This document shows, piece after piece, positions 28,801-37,448 of a stretch of DNA of 64,000 nt. Numbering within the stretch: position 1 is the first letter of the stretch; each line of letters begins with the position of its first letter. Made by a program: the position numbers and the translations under genes. The stretch covers positions 3,286,001 to 3,350,000 of the forward strand of contig NZ_CP035913.1 of assembly GCF_004209755.1 (NCBI RefSeq), read 5' to 3'. Below the pieces are notes generated by a model that was not told the DNA's origin, did not search any database, and saw nothing but the letters and a program-made list of their open reading frames with translations. The DNA comes from Pseudoduganella lutea. Its GTDB lineage: Bacteria > Pseudomonadota > Gammaproteobacteria > Burkholderiales > Burkholderiaceae_D.

Positions 28801-29991
28801 CAGGTCCTGCAACTCGGCGCGGCGCTGTTCCAGCTGCGGCAGGCCGAGCCACCAGTACACGAGTGCCTGGAACAGCTGCGCCTGCAACGGCGTATCCCAG
28901 GCACGGGCTGCCACCACTTCCGCCTGCAGGGTGCCGGCGCGCACCTGGCGCAGCATCGACAGCATGGTGTAGGTGCCGCTGTCCGGGTTCTGCTGCGCAT
29001 GCACGGCGACATCGAGATAGCTCTCGGCCGTCTTCAGTGCTTTCGCATCGCCGGCGCGCAACAGCGCCAGCACGTACAGGTAGCCGCCGAAACCGGCGAA
29101 TACCTGCTTGCGCTTGCCGGTCTCGCGGCGGATCGATTTCAATGCCCCTTCGAAGCCGGATACCGCATCGGTGACATGGCCGCGCAGCAGCATCAGCGTG
29201 CTGGCGTAGAACAGCGCCCACGGGCTCTTTACCACTTCCAGGTAGGCGACGGCCTGGAGCAGGTTGCCGCACAGGATCGCATCCTCGCCCATCACCAGCC
29301 GTAATCCGTCCGATACGTCCTGCCGGCGCCGTTCGAAGTGCCGCTCCGCGGCGCCGCGCACGTGCGGTGCCAGCGCCGGTTCGCGCTGCGCATGCTGGAG
29401 CAGCATCATCAGGATGTCGTCCTGCATCGACGGGTGCACGAGCAGCAGCATGCCGGCCTCGAACGGCCGCGCGAAGATGTCGACGATCGGGTGCAGTTGC
29501 GCCGCTTCATACGAGCGCAGGCAGGCGGCCAGCAGCGGCGCCACGTCCTGCGGCGGCTGGCCGCGCAGCAGTGCCATGCGCAACCGCGCCACGCCGTGCC
29601 GGTAGCTGCGCGGTTCCGGCGTGCCATCCCAGCTGCGGCGCATTGGCGTGAGCGTGTCGTAAGCCGTGTAGATATCGTCCAGCATGTGCGCGCCGATCGC
29701 GGCGCGGATCGCCGGCCAGCGCAGTTTCGCATTGCAGACGAACCCGCGGCCAACGACAAGGCTCGTGAATGCCAGGCGCTCCAGGCGGGCCAGCAGCTCG
29801 TTGCTGCGCACGCTGTCGTAGGCGCGGCCCTCGTCGTCGCGCAGCCCGAGATTGACCACGTGGTCGTGCACCGCCGACTTGCCCATCGGCTCGCCCACCA
29901 GGGCGAGGAGCGCCAGCACGGTCTTTTCGTTCGGATGCAGCGCGTCGAACTGATCCTGCAATGACTGGTCCTGCAATGCCCGGTCGTTCAC
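25825..29991 (-). CDS. SNF2-family DEAD/DEAH helicase, 1388 aa
   Basis: The last ~480 residues are a SNF2/RapA-type ATPase: Walker A in DDMGLGKT near residue 954, DEAQ near 1042 and the motif VI region DRAHRMGQQRPV near 1324. Such enzymes move on double-stranded DNA to displace proteins. The first ~880 residues show no domain I can name; they are rich in Ala/Leu helices that could be TPR-like. The gene starts with a GTG that overlaps the stop of the upstream S9 peptidase gene (GTGA). No nuclease or methylase is beside it, so a defence role is not supported. Confidence 0.88.
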   Translation of the reverse strand: MNDRALQDQSLQDQFDALHPNEKTVLALLALVGEPMGKSAVHDHVVNLGLRDDEGRAYDSVRSNELLARLERLAFTSLVVGRGFVCNAKLRWPAIRAAIGAHMLDDIYTAYDTLTPMRRSWDGTPEPRSYRHGVARLRMALLRGQPPQDVAPLLAACLRSYEAAQLHPIVDIFARPFEAGMLLLVHPSMQDDILMMLLQHAQREPALAPHVRGAAERHFERRRQDVSDGLRLVMGEDAILCGNLLQAVAYLEVVKSPWALFYASTLMLLRGHVTDAVSGFEGALKSIRRETGKRKQVFAGFGGYLYVLALLRAGDAKALKTAESYLDVAVHAQQNPDSGTYTMLSMLRQVRAGTLQAEVVAARAWDTPLQAQLFQALVYWWLGLPQLEQRRAELQDLAQDAGAAGYILLAAQAESLLGHLGDERAEARANDMLGTLGLPDMATWFERQEGWQRQLDALINLHQQAPAAAGETRLVWMITWSDRSGINELEPREQKRSAKGQWSNGRPIALKRLSEDAAELDFLTPQDIRLSTHIAPSRQAYSSGLRYDIDPTDALPALVGHPLVFWMDAPDTRVEITGGEPELLVQERKGKLHLSLHPNLSTADRTVALREAPNRIRVVAVNDEHRRIAAIVGDGLTVPLHAKEQVLKAIGTVATSVTVQSDIGGGTAAAGAVDPDIRLHVHLLPYQQGLRMQVQVRPLPDAGPYYAPGAGAETVITDVGGKPVQVRRNLAGERDAERQLVLKCTALEGAEQEHGEWLLGQPALCLQLLAELQELGPERVVVGWPDGEKFRITPPIHTKQLKLSIKSKKDWFAVSGQLQVDEDRVMDLRSLLDLIRAGKSRFIELKDKQFLALSEELYRRLSELDAYGEDDDAGARVHQLAAFVLEELAGEVGGLEADRLWREHIARIAAQAEYQPQLPSTLQAELRDYQREGFEWLARLAHWGVGACLADDMGLGKTVQALALLLLRAPQGPALVVAPTSVCLNWASEAARFAPTLNVKLFGAGDRAEMIDSAGPFDLVIASYGLLQLESERFTKQRWHTIVLDEAQAIKNAATKRSQAVMALSGDFRMACTGTPLENHLGELWNLFRFINPGLLGSLDQFNLRFAGPIERQQDRKAEVGARNRLRRLIGPFILRRTKAQVLAELPARTEIVLEVDLSKEETALYESLRREALDKLASIDAPADKKSIQILAEIMKLRRACCNPNLVAPELKLDSSKLAAFADLLASLLENRHKVLVFSQFVDHLGLIRKHLDRQGIAYQYLDGATPPAARKARVDAFQAGEGDVFLISLKAGGVGINLTAADYVIHMDPWWNPAVEDQASDRAHRMGQQRPVTIYRLVARHTIEEGIVELHGHKRELADSLLDGSEMAARMNAADMLAMLEEGLRR

Positions 29992-31937
29992 GCGGCGTCG
30001 TCCAGATTATGGATGGCTACCGGTGCGGGAGCGGCAGCATCGTGCAGGCCGAACATGCGCTGGTAGAAATACAGCTCCGCTTCCAGCGTGCGCACGATCG
30101 ATTCGCCCTTCCTGAAGCCATGGCCTTCACCTTCGAGTTCCACGTAGGCGACCGGCACGCCACGCTGGCGCAGTGCCGTCACCATCGTTTCCGACTGCTG
30201 CGGCGGCACCACCTTGTCGTCCAGGCCCTGGAAGAAGATCATCGGGCAGGCCAGCTTGTCCACGTGGTGGCTGGGCGAGCGTTCCAGGTACACCTGTCGC
30301 GCCTGCGGCTGCGGCGCGATCAGGTATTCGTTGTAGTGCGATTCGAACTTGTGCGAATCGTCGTCCAGGCCCTGCAGGTCGGACACGCCGTAGTAGCTGG
30401 CGCCCAGCTTGAACACGTCATGGAACGCCAGCGCGCACAGCGTGGTGTAACCGCCGGCGCTGCTGCCGCGGATGATCAGGCGCTCGCCGTCGGCACGGCC
30501 CTGCTCGACGAGCCAGCGCGCGCCGGCCACGCAATCCTCCACGTCGACCACGCCCCATTGCCCTTTCAGCGCGTCGCGGTAGGCGCGGCCGAAGCCGGTG
30601 CTGCCGCCGTAGTTCACGTCCAGCACGCCGAAACCGCGGCTGGTCCAGAACTGCGTGGCCAGCTTCAGCGTGCTGGCGGCCATGCCGGTCGGGCCGCCAT
30701 GGCCGATCACGATCACCGGCGGCTTTTCATCGGCCGGCGCGGTCACGTCACGGTTGCACGGCGGGTAGAAGAACGCATGCGCGGTGCGGCCGTTGGCACT
30801 GGGGTAGCTGATGCTTTCGGGGGTGGACAGATAGCCATCGTCCGGCAGTGTCGTGATCGAGCGGACCAGTACCTGCAGTTCGCCGTTGGCCAGGTCGATG
30901 CGGGCGATTTCCGCCGGGATCGTGGGGCTGCCGCCCAGCAGCGCAATGAAGCCGTCGCCCGTGCGCAGCTCGCGGATCTCGTCATAGGGATTCGGGATCG
31001 CCTCGAGCCTGGCGCTGCCGATCACCAGCCGGGCCAGCTTGCTGACGCCCTTGTCGATATACGTGCAGGCGATTTCGTTGGCGGACAGGAAGCCGTACAT
31101 CGAATTGCCGAAGGTCCAGTGGGGGCCGGCGAATTCCGCTTCCAGCGGGCAGATCGCCTGGCTCACGTCGCCGTGGCGGTACAGGTTCCACCAGCCGCTG
31201 CGGTCGGAAACGAAATACAGCCGGCCGTCCGGCGACCATTCGGGCTGGCAGATCGATTCTTCCGGCCCGCCCGCCACCAGGGCGGGCGCGGCGAGGCTGC
31301 CGTCGTCGCCGATGGCGGCCAGCCACAGTTCGGTGCCCTGCCATGGCATGCGCGGGTGGTCCCACGTCAGCCAGGCCAGTTGCCGGCCATCCGGCGACAG
31401 CCGTGGCGACGAGTAAAAGTCGTGGCCCTGCGCGAGCACGGTTTCGCTGCCATCGAAGCCGATCGCGCACAGGGTGTTTTCCGGCTGGGCGTGGGAGGCG
31501 GGATCGTCCGGATGCCGCTCGCGCACGGCGACCAGCCGGTTGCGGGCGCGGTCGACGATGAAATCGGCAAAACGCTGCCTGCCCTCGGCCGTGAACGCCA
31601 CGGGCGGCGCGTCGCCATCCTTCCGGTACAGCCGGTTGTCGCCCGCATGGGAAAAGAACACCGTATCGCCCTCCACGGCGTAGGCGCCACCACCGTATTC
31701 ATGCACGCGCGTGCGCACGTTCAGCGGCAGGGGCGTCAGTTCGTCCACCCGTTCGGTTCGCAGCCGCTGCAAGGTGGTGCGGCCTGCTTCGCTGGCCCGG
31801 CCGGCCAGCCACAGGATATCCGTGCCGGCGATCGCCAGCGATGAAAGCGGGGTGGCGCCGGCGGCCACCATCGAGGCGCTGACCGGCGAAGGCCAGGTAC
31901 CGTGGGAAGCGGTTTGCAAGGAGGTTTGAGCGGTCAT
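29988..31937 (-). CDS. S9-family prolyl oligopeptidase-like peptidase
   Basis: This 649-aa protein has an N-terminal beta-propeller (WD40-like repeats such as SPDGRQLAWLTWDHP and WSPDGRLYFVSDRSG) and a C-terminal alpha/beta hydrolase. The nucleophile is in GSSAGG near residue 490, the acid in GLDDKVVP and the His in EGEGHGF. No signal peptide is visible, so it is likely cytoplasmic. The ATG at 31937 is chosen because upstream sequence holds the hemE promoter. The stop overlaps the helicase start. Confidence 0.9.
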   Translation of the reverse strand: MTAQTSLQTASHGTWPSPVSASMVAAGATPLSSLAIAGTDILWLAGRASEAGRTTLQRLRTERVDELTPLPLNVRTRVHEYGGGAYAVEGDTVFFSHAGDNRLYRKDGDAPPVAFTAEGRQRFADFIVDRARNRLVAVRERHPDDPASHAQPENTLCAIGFDGSETVLAQGHDFYSSPRLSPDGRQLAWLTWDHPRMPWQGTELWLAAIGDDGSLAAPALVAGGPEESICQPEWSPDGRLYFVSDRSGWWNLYRHGDVSQAICPLEAEFAGPHWTFGNSMYGFLSANEIACTYIDKGVSKLARLVIGSARLEAIPNPYDEIRELRTGDGFIALLGGSPTIPAEIARIDLANGELQVLVRSITTLPDDGYLSTPESISYPSANGRTAHAFFYPPCNRDVTAPADEKPPVIVIGHGGPTGMAASTLKLATQFWTSRGFGVLDVNYGGSTGFGRAYRDALKGQWGVVDVEDCVAGARWLVEQGRADGERLIIRGSSAGGYTTLCALAFHDVFKLGASYYGVSDLQGLDDDSHKFESHYNEYLIAPQPQARQVYLERSPSHHVDKLACPMIFFQGLDDKVVPPQQSETMVTALRQRGVPVAYVELEGEGHGFRKGESIVRTLEAELYFYQRMFGLHDAAAPAPVAIHNLDDAA

Positions 31938-31966
31938 TTCGGGGGCGAGTGAAAAGAACGGGGGGA

Positions 31967-31975
31967 TGCGATAAT
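31967..31975 (+). promoter_or_regulatory. Extended -10 promoter of hemE
   Basis: TGCGATAAT is an extended -10 element 33 bases before the hemE ATG, in the short gap between divergent genes. Confidence 0.5.
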
Positions 31976-32007
31976 ACCCGCTTTCGTCCCGCATTTCATT
32001 GCCAGCC

Positions 32008-33087
32008 ATGCCACAATTCGCCCCGCTCCAGAACGACACCTTCCTGCGTGCGCTCCTGCGCCAGCCGACCGATTACACCCCCGTGTGGCTGATGCGCCAG
32101 GCGGGCCGTTACTTGCCGGAATACAAGGCCACGCGGGCAAAAGCCGGCTCGTTCATGGGCCTTGCCACGAATCCCGATCTCGCCACGGAAGTCACGCTGC
32201 AGCCGATCGACCGCTACCCGCTGGATGCGGCAATCCTGTTTTCCGACATCCTGACGGTGCCCGACGCCATGGGCCTGGGCCTGTATTTCGTCGAGGGCGA
32301 AGGACCGAAATTCGAACGCCCCTTGCGCACCGAAGCCGACGTGCAGGCATTGCGCCTGCCCGAGCCCGGCTCGCTCGACTACGTCTTCAAGGCCGTGACA
32401 CAGATCCGCACCACGCTGAACGGCCGCGTGCCGCTGATCGGCTTTTCCGGCAGTCCCTGGACGCTGGCGTGCTACATGGTGGAAGGGCAGGGCTCGCGCG
32501 AGTTCCACACGATCAAGAAAATGCTCTACAGCCGGCCAGACCTGATGCACCACATCCTCGATGTGAACGCGCGCGCGGTGGCCGAATACCTGAATGCGCA
32601 GATCGACGCCGGCGCCCAGGCGGTGATGATCTTCGATTCGTGGGGCGGCGCGCTGGCCGACGGGGCCTATCAACAGTTTTCGCTGCACTACATGCAGCGG
32701 GTGGTCGCGCAGCTCAAGCGCGAGCATGACGGCGCGCGGATCCCGGCGATCGTCTTCACGAAAGGCGGCGCGCACTGGGCGGAAGAAATCGCCGCCATCG
32801 GTGCCGATGCGATCGGGCTGGACTGGACGGCCGATATCGGCAAGGTACGTGCCGCGGTGGGCGACAAGGTCGCGCTGCAAGGCAATCTCGACCCGGCCAT
32901 CCTGTTTGCCGGCGCCGAGCAGATCCAGGCCGAAGTGCGCCGCGTGCTCGATGCCTATGGCCCCCATACGACCGGCCATGTCTTCAACCTGGGCCACGGA
33001 ATTTCCCAGTTCACGCCGCCCGAATCGGTGGCCGTGATGGTCGATACGGTGCATTCGCACAGCCGCAAGCTGCGTATCGGCGGCTGA
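32008..33087 (+). CDS. hemE: Uroporphyrinogen decarboxylase
   Basis: HemE removes four carboxyl groups from uroporphyrinogen III to give coproporphyrinogen III in haem synthesis. The 359-aa length and motifs [30 protein letters not shown] and [13 protein letters not shown] are typical. ATG at 32008 is preferred over an in-frame TTG three codons upstream. The gene is followed by the 675-base DnaA-box region. Confidence 0.98.
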   Translation: MPQFAPLQNDTFLRALLRQPTDYTPVWLMRQAGRYLPEYKATRAKAGSFMGLATNPDLATEVTLQPIDRYPLDAAILFSDILTVPDAMGLGLYFVEGEGPKFERPLRTEADVQALRLPEPGSLDYVFKAVTQIRTTLNGRVPLIGFSGSPWTLACYMVEGQGSREFHTIKKMLYSRPDLMHHILDVNARAVAEYLNAQIDAGAQAVMIFDSWGGALADGAYQQFSLHYMQRVVAQLKREHDGARIPAIVFTKGGAHWAEEIAAIGADAIGLDWTADIGKVRAAVGDKVALQGNLDPAILFAGAEQIQAEVRRVLDAYGPHTTGHVFNLGHGISQFTPPESVAVMVDTVHSHSRKLRIGG

Positions 33088-33762
33088 CGCCCGCAAATCC
33101 TGCGGCCATGGTGTGGAAACGGTTCACTTCCGCCGCGGCAAAGGGCTATCAGGCGCCTGACCCGCCATGGCCTGCACAGGCAAACCCGACTTATGCACAA
33201 TTTTTCTGATTGCCAAAGCAAAAGGCAATCAGGAAAGCGTGGTAGTGGAAAAAAATCCAAGTGCTTGATTTGATTGGGTAAAATCCATCCTGAAAGTTAG
33301 GATGCTTTGCGATAAGTAAACCTTATCCCCCGCTCTGGCCGAGGTTGCGACATCATTCTCCACAAAGTTATCCACAAAAACTGTGGAAAAAAGGCAAAAG
33401 CGCTTAGTAAACCGCGACTTACCTTTTGTTCTGCTGCATTGCACGAATTTTAGGCAGGCAATAAGTTTTACTACAGCCGAGTCTGCTTGGTAAAATAACC
33501 GGTTCCGCGTGCCCCGGCGATCCCTTTCTGGGCCGATCAGGCAGATGAGCGAAGGCGACTTATGCACAGCAAGATTCCAAACTCGCGCGATTTCGCCGCT
33601 CTCGGAAGCTATTTTCAAGTCATTGATTTTAAAAAGAAAAAATTGTGAAATTTGGCGTTTCCATGCCTCATTATTGGGTTCGGAATGCGAGTTTCCGGCA
33701 ATTACGGGTCCAATGTCCACAAAGTTATCCCCAGAATTTGTGGATAGTTCGCGGGTAATTTG
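33088..33762. other. 675-base non-coding region with DnaA boxes
   Basis: No convincing gene lies here. Perfect DnaA boxes of form TTATNCACA occur at 33191-33199, 33368-33376 and 33560-33568, all on the plus strand. One-mismatch boxes are TTCTCCACA at 33356-33364, the minus-strand TTTTCCACA at 33390-33382, TTATCCCCA at 33725-33733 and the minus-strand CTATCCACA at 33747-33739. An AT-rich tract (about 33610-33655) lies between the third perfect box and the last pair. This resembles a replication origin, a DnaA-titration site or a DnaA-controlled promoter for priA. The dnaA, dnaN, rpmH or gidA genes usually found at origins are not in the window. Confidence 0.7.
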
Positions 33763-35796
33763 ATGCCTCATTGCATACTTCGTATCGCCCTCGACACGCC
33801 ACTGCATGCCGTGTTCGATTACCGCTGGTCTGGCGCGGAAGCGGAACGGCCGCAGGTGGGTCACCTGGCCCTGGTGCCGTTCGGCACGCGCGAAGTGGTG
33901 GGCATCATCGTGGCCATCAGCGAAGCGTCCGAAGTCGCCGAGGAAAAACTCAAGGATGCGCTGGCGGTGCGCACGCAACTGGCACCGCTGCCGGCGCAAT
34001 GGCTGGCACTGGCCGGCTTTGCGGCCGAGTATTACCAGCGCCCGCTGGGCGAAGTGGCGCTGCCGGGCGTCCCCAAGAATCTGCGGCTGTCCACCACCGT
34101 GGCGCTGGACCGGGCGATCAAGAAGCTGGCAAAGACAACCATCGGGCATGACCCGGTACCCGTCGGCATGCCGGTCCTGAATGCTGAACAGCAACAGGCG
34201 GCCGATGCGATCGGCGGCGCCGAAGGGTTCGCGCCGATGCTGCTGTATGGCGTGACGGGCAGCGGCAAGACGGAGGTCTACCTGCAAGCGTGCGCCCAGG
34301 TACTGGCGCGCGAGCCGGACGGTCAGATCCTCGTGCTCGTGCCTGAAATTAACCTGACGCCTCAGCTGGAAGGAAACATTCGTGCCCGTTTCCCCGGCGT
34401 CATGCTGGCCACCCTGCACAGCAGCCTTGCCGAAGGCGAGCGCATGCTGCACTGGCTGGCCGCCCACCAGGGCCAGGCCCGCATCGTGCTCGGCACGCGG
34501 CTGGCGATCCTCGCCTCGCTGCCGCAATTGAAGCTGATCGTCATCGACGAGGAGCACGACCCATCGTACAAGCAGCAGGAAGGCCTGCGCTATTCGGCGC
34601 GCGACCTGGCTGTGTGGCGTGCCTGGCAATTGAAGATTCCTGTCGTGCTGGGCTCGGCCACGCCATCGCTGGAAAGCTGGCACCACGCGCAATCGGGCCG
34701 CTACCGCAAGCTGGAACTGCGGGAACGGGCCGTGAAGCAGGCCGTGCTGCCGGCCGTCAAGCTCGTCAACATGGAACATGACAAGCCCGATGGCGGCGTG
34801 ACGATGCAGTTGAAGGCCGCACTGCGCCAGCGGCTCGAACGGGGCGAGCAATCGCTGCTGTTCCTGAACCGGCGCGGCTATGCCCCGGTGATCTGCTGCG
34901 AGGCCTGCGGCTGGGTCAGCGATTGCCAGCGCTGCACGGCATTCATGGTGCTGCACAAGGGCGAGTTCAAGCTGCGTTGCCACCATTGCAGCCTGGAGAT
35001 GCGCATCCCGCGCCATTGCCCCACGTGCGGCAACGTCGACCTGCAACCGCTGGGCCGCGGCACCCAGCGCATCGAGGAAAACCTGCGCGAGTGGTTCCCC
35101 GCGGCGCGCATCCTGCGCATCGATGCCGACTCCACCCGCCGCAAGGGCAGTGCCCAGGAAGCATTCGACACCGTGCACCGCGGCGACGTCGACATCCTGA
35201 TCGGCACGCAAATGGTCGCCAAGGGGCATGACTTCAAGAAGCTCACCCTGGTCGGCATCCTGAACCCGGATACGGCGTTGTTCTCGCAGGATTACCGCGC
35301 CAGCGAGCGGCTGTTCGCGCAACTGATGCAGGTGGCGGGCCGTGCCGGCCGCACCGCGCAGGCCGAAGGCGGCAGCGCCAGCGAGGTGCTGGTGCAAACG
35401 CGTTATCCGGAGCACCCGCTGTACGGCGCGCTGGTCAGGCACGATTACGACCGCTTCGCCGGCGCATTGCTGGCCGAGCGCGGGCAGGCCGGCCTGCCGC
35501 CTTACCTGTACCAGGCGATGCTGCGCGCCGAGGCACCGGAACTGGCGAAGGCGATCGGCTTCCTGCAGGCGGCGCGCGACTGCATGCAGGCGGACACCAT
35601 TGCGGAAGGCATCACGATCAATGAACCGATCCCGATGAGCATGACACGGGTCTACAACGTGGACCGCGCGCAATTGCTGGTGGAATCGCCCTCGCGGCCT
35701 GCCTTGCAGGCGTTCCTGAAGGAGTGGATGGCCCGGTTGCGCGACATGAAGTCGCGTGTCAAATGGTCGCTGGAAGTGGATCCGGTCGATATCTGA
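33763..35796 (+). CDS. priA: Primosomal replication helicase PriA
   Basis: PriA restarts stalled replication forks by loading the replicative helicase. The 677-aa protein shows an N-terminal DNA-binding domain, Walker A GVTGSGKTEVY, the DEEHD box (VIDEEHDPSYKQQEGLRYS) and two zinc-binding cysteine groups (CEACGWVSDCQRC and CHHCSLEMRIPRHCPTCG). The ATG at 33763 follows an in-frame TTG directly. A DnaA-box pair lies 16-38 bases upstream, which would place DnaA at or next to its promoter. Confidence 0.97.
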   Translation: MPHCILRIALDTPLHAVFDYRWSGAEAERPQVGHLALVPFGTREVVGIIVAISEASEVAEEKLKDALAVRTQLAPLPAQWLALAGFAAEYYQRPLGEVALPGVPKNLRLSTTVALDRAIKKLAKTTIGHDPVPVGMPVLNAEQQQAADAIGGAEGFAPMLLYGVTGSGKTEVYLQACAQVLAREPDGQILVLVPEINLTPQLEGNIRARFPGVMLATLHSSLAEGERMLHWLAAHQGQARIVLGTRLAILASLPQLKLIVIDEEHDPSYKQQEGLRYSARDLAVWRAWQLKIPVVLGSATPSLESWHHAQSGRYRKLELRERAVKQAVLPAVKLVNMEHDKPDGGVTMQLKAALRQRLERGEQSLLFLNRRGYAPVICCEACGWVSDCQRCTAFMVLHKGEFKLRCHHCSLEMRIPRHCPTCGNVDLQPLGRGTQRIEENLREWFPAARILRIDADSTRRKGSAQEAFDTVHRGDVDILIGTQMVAKGHDFKKLTLVGILNPDTALFSQDYRASERLFAQLMQVAGRAGRTAQAEGGSASEVLVQTRYPEHPLYGALVRHDYDRFAGALLAERGQAGLPPYLYQAMLRAEAPELAKAIGFLQAARDCMQADTIAEGITINEPIPMSMTRVYNVDRAQLLVESPSRPALQAFLKEWMARLRDMKSRVKWSLEVDPVDI

Positions 35797-35854
35797 CCTT
35801 CTTCACCGGGGCGGCTTGTGGTGTACGATGCCGTCAGATTTCCTGGAGAACATC

Positions 35855-37300
35855 ATGAACACGATTCGTTGCGACGTGGCCGTCATCGGCGCGGGCACGG
35901 CCGGCCTGTCCGCCTACCGCGCCGCCCGCGCGGCCGGCAAGCACGCGGTGCTGATCGAAGGCGGGCCGTATGGCACCACCTGTGCAAGGGTGGGCTGCAT
36001 GCCCAGCAAGCTGCTGATCTCCGCGGCCGAGGCCGCGCACGCGCTGCATGCGGCGCCAGGTTTTGGCGTGCATCCCGGCGCTGTGCGCATCGACGGCCCG
36101 GCCGTGATGGACCGCGTGCGCCGCGAGCGCGACCGCTTCGCCGGTTTCGTCGTCGAGAATGTCGAAGGCTTGCCGGCGGCGGACAAGATCCGCGGCTACG
36201 CGCGCTTCGCCGCGCCGGACCGCCTGCTGGTGGACGACCATACCGAGGTGCATGCCGAACGCATCGTCATCGCCACCGGGTCGACGCCGATCGTGCCCGA
36301 GGAATGGGCGCTGGCCGGGCCGCGCGTGATCCACAGCGATGCCGTGTTCGAATGGACCGACCTGCCGGCATCGGTGGCCGTCATCGGTACCGGCGTGATT
36401 GGCCTGGAACTGGGCCAGGCGCTGCACCGGCTCGGCGTGCGCGTGGCGTTGTACGCGCGCGGCAACAGCGTGGCGCAACTGAGCGACCCGGCCGTGCTGG
36501 CCGAGGCAAGCAGTGTGCTGAAGCGGGAGCTCGACATCCGCTTCCAGTCGCAGGTCGTGTCGGTGCGGCCGGATGGCGAGCAACTGGCGCTGACCACCCG
36601 CGATGGCGCCGGGAACGAGCAGCAGGAGCACTACGATTACGTGCTGGTGGCGATCGGCCGCGTGCCGAACGTGCAGGCGTTGAAGCTGGACCTGGCCGGC
36701 ATCGAGCGCGACCGCCGCGGCGTGCCGCTGTACGACCGCACCACGATGCAGTGCGGCACCAGCCCGATCTTCATCGCCGGCGATGCCAACGATGAACTGC
36801 CGCTGCTGCCGGAAGCGGCCGACCAGGGCAAGATCGCCGGTCACAATGCCGCGCTGTACCCCGACGTGCAGCCCGGCCTGCGTCGCACCCCGCTGGCGAT
36901 CGCGTTCACCGAACCGCAGATCGCCACGCCGGGGGCCGGCTGGCGCGCATTGGCCCACAGCCACGAAGGCCGCTTCGCGGTCGGCGAGGTATCGTTCGGT
37001 AACCAGGGCCGCAGCCGGGTCATGTTGCAGAACCAGGGCATGCTGCGCGTGTACGGCGAATACGGCAGTGGCCGCTTCCTGGGTGCCGAGATGATCGGCC
37101 CACGTGCCGAGCACATCGGCCACCTGCTGGCGTGGGCCGTGCAGGCCGGGCTGACGGTGTCCGCCATGCTCGACATGCCGTTCTACCACCCGGTGGTCGA
37201 AGAAGGCGTGCGCACCGCGCTGCGCGATCTGGCCGAGGCATTGAAACACCCGCCGCCCGAGCCGGCACAGCCATGCCCCGACTGCACGCCGGGCACCTGA
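35855..37300 (+). CDS. Dihydrolipoyl dehydrogenase-type oxidoreductase
   Basis: This 481-aa flavoprotein belongs to the class I pyridine nucleotide-disulfide oxidoreductases. FAD-binding GAGTAG is near residue 12, the redox-active pair is C43/C48 (TTCARVGCMPSK) and a second nucleotide site GTGVIGLELGQ follows. The C-terminal catalytic His is in YHPVVEEG. It resembles Lpd-like enzymes that lie outside the 2-oxoacid dehydrogenase operons. No dehydrogenase subunit is adjacent, so the partner is unknown. GGAG lies 8 bases before the chosen ATG; an earlier in-frame ATG at 35828 is weaker. Confidence 0.88.
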   Translation: MNTIRCDVAVIGAGTAGLSAYRAARAAGKHAVLIEGGPYGTTCARVGCMPSKLLISAAEAAHALHAAPGFGVHPGAVRIDGPAVMDRVRRERDRFAGFVVENVEGLPAADKIRGYARFAAPDRLLVDDHTEVHAERIVIATGSTPIVPEEWALAGPRVIHSDAVFEWTDLPASVAVIGTGVIGLELGQALHRLGVRVALYARGNSVAQLSDPAVLAEASSVLKRELDIRFQSQVVSVRPDGEQLALTTRDGAGNEQQEHYDYVLVAIGRVPNVQALKLDLAGIERDRRGVPLYDRTTMQCGTSPIFIAGDANDELPLLPEAADQGKIAGHNAALYPDVQPGLRRTPLAIAFTEPQIATPGAGWRALAHSHEGRFAVGEVSFGNQGRSRVMLQNQGMLRVYGEYGSGRFLGAEMIGPRAEHIGHLLAWAVQAGLTVSAMLDMPFYHPVVEEGVRTALRDLAEALKHPPPEPAQPCPDCTPGT

Positions 37301-37346
37301 TGGACTGGATTTAAAAACAACATGGTTTGATTTTCCCCAAAAGCAA

Positions 37347-37375
37347 TTGCCGTTGCCTTGCCGTCTTGCTATAAA
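37347..37375 (+). promoter_or_regulatory. Sigma-70 promoter of the HD-GYP-like gene
   Basis: -35 TTGCCG (37347-37352), a 17-base spacer and an extended -10 TGCTATAAA (37367-37375). RNA should start near 37382. Confidence 0.7.
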
Positions 37376-37448
37376 CTATTGATATAAAGCAAAAGCAGAC
37401 GGGCGTATGGCGTCTAAATTCATACGCGCAGGCAATATTGGGGGACAT

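Noticed and set aside
25927-29304. 1125-codon open frame on the plus strand opposite the helicase gene
   Set aside because: It is a GC-driven shadow frame. The minus strand encodes clear helicase motifs, and the plus frame gives a His/Arg/Gln-rich product without known domains.
25825-31937. Helicase plus peptidase as a phage-defence system
   Set aside because: No nuclease, methylase, phospholipase or other effector is beside them, and the neighbours are housekeeping genes.
33509-33763. 84-codon frame in the hemE-priA gap
   Set aside because: No ribosome site, no family resemblance, and it contains DnaA boxes. It is kept as non-coding.
33229-35673. 814-codon minus-strand frame across the DnaA-box region and priA
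   Set aside because: It is antisense to priA, has no ribosome site or domain, and covers the AT-rich non-coding stretch only at its end.
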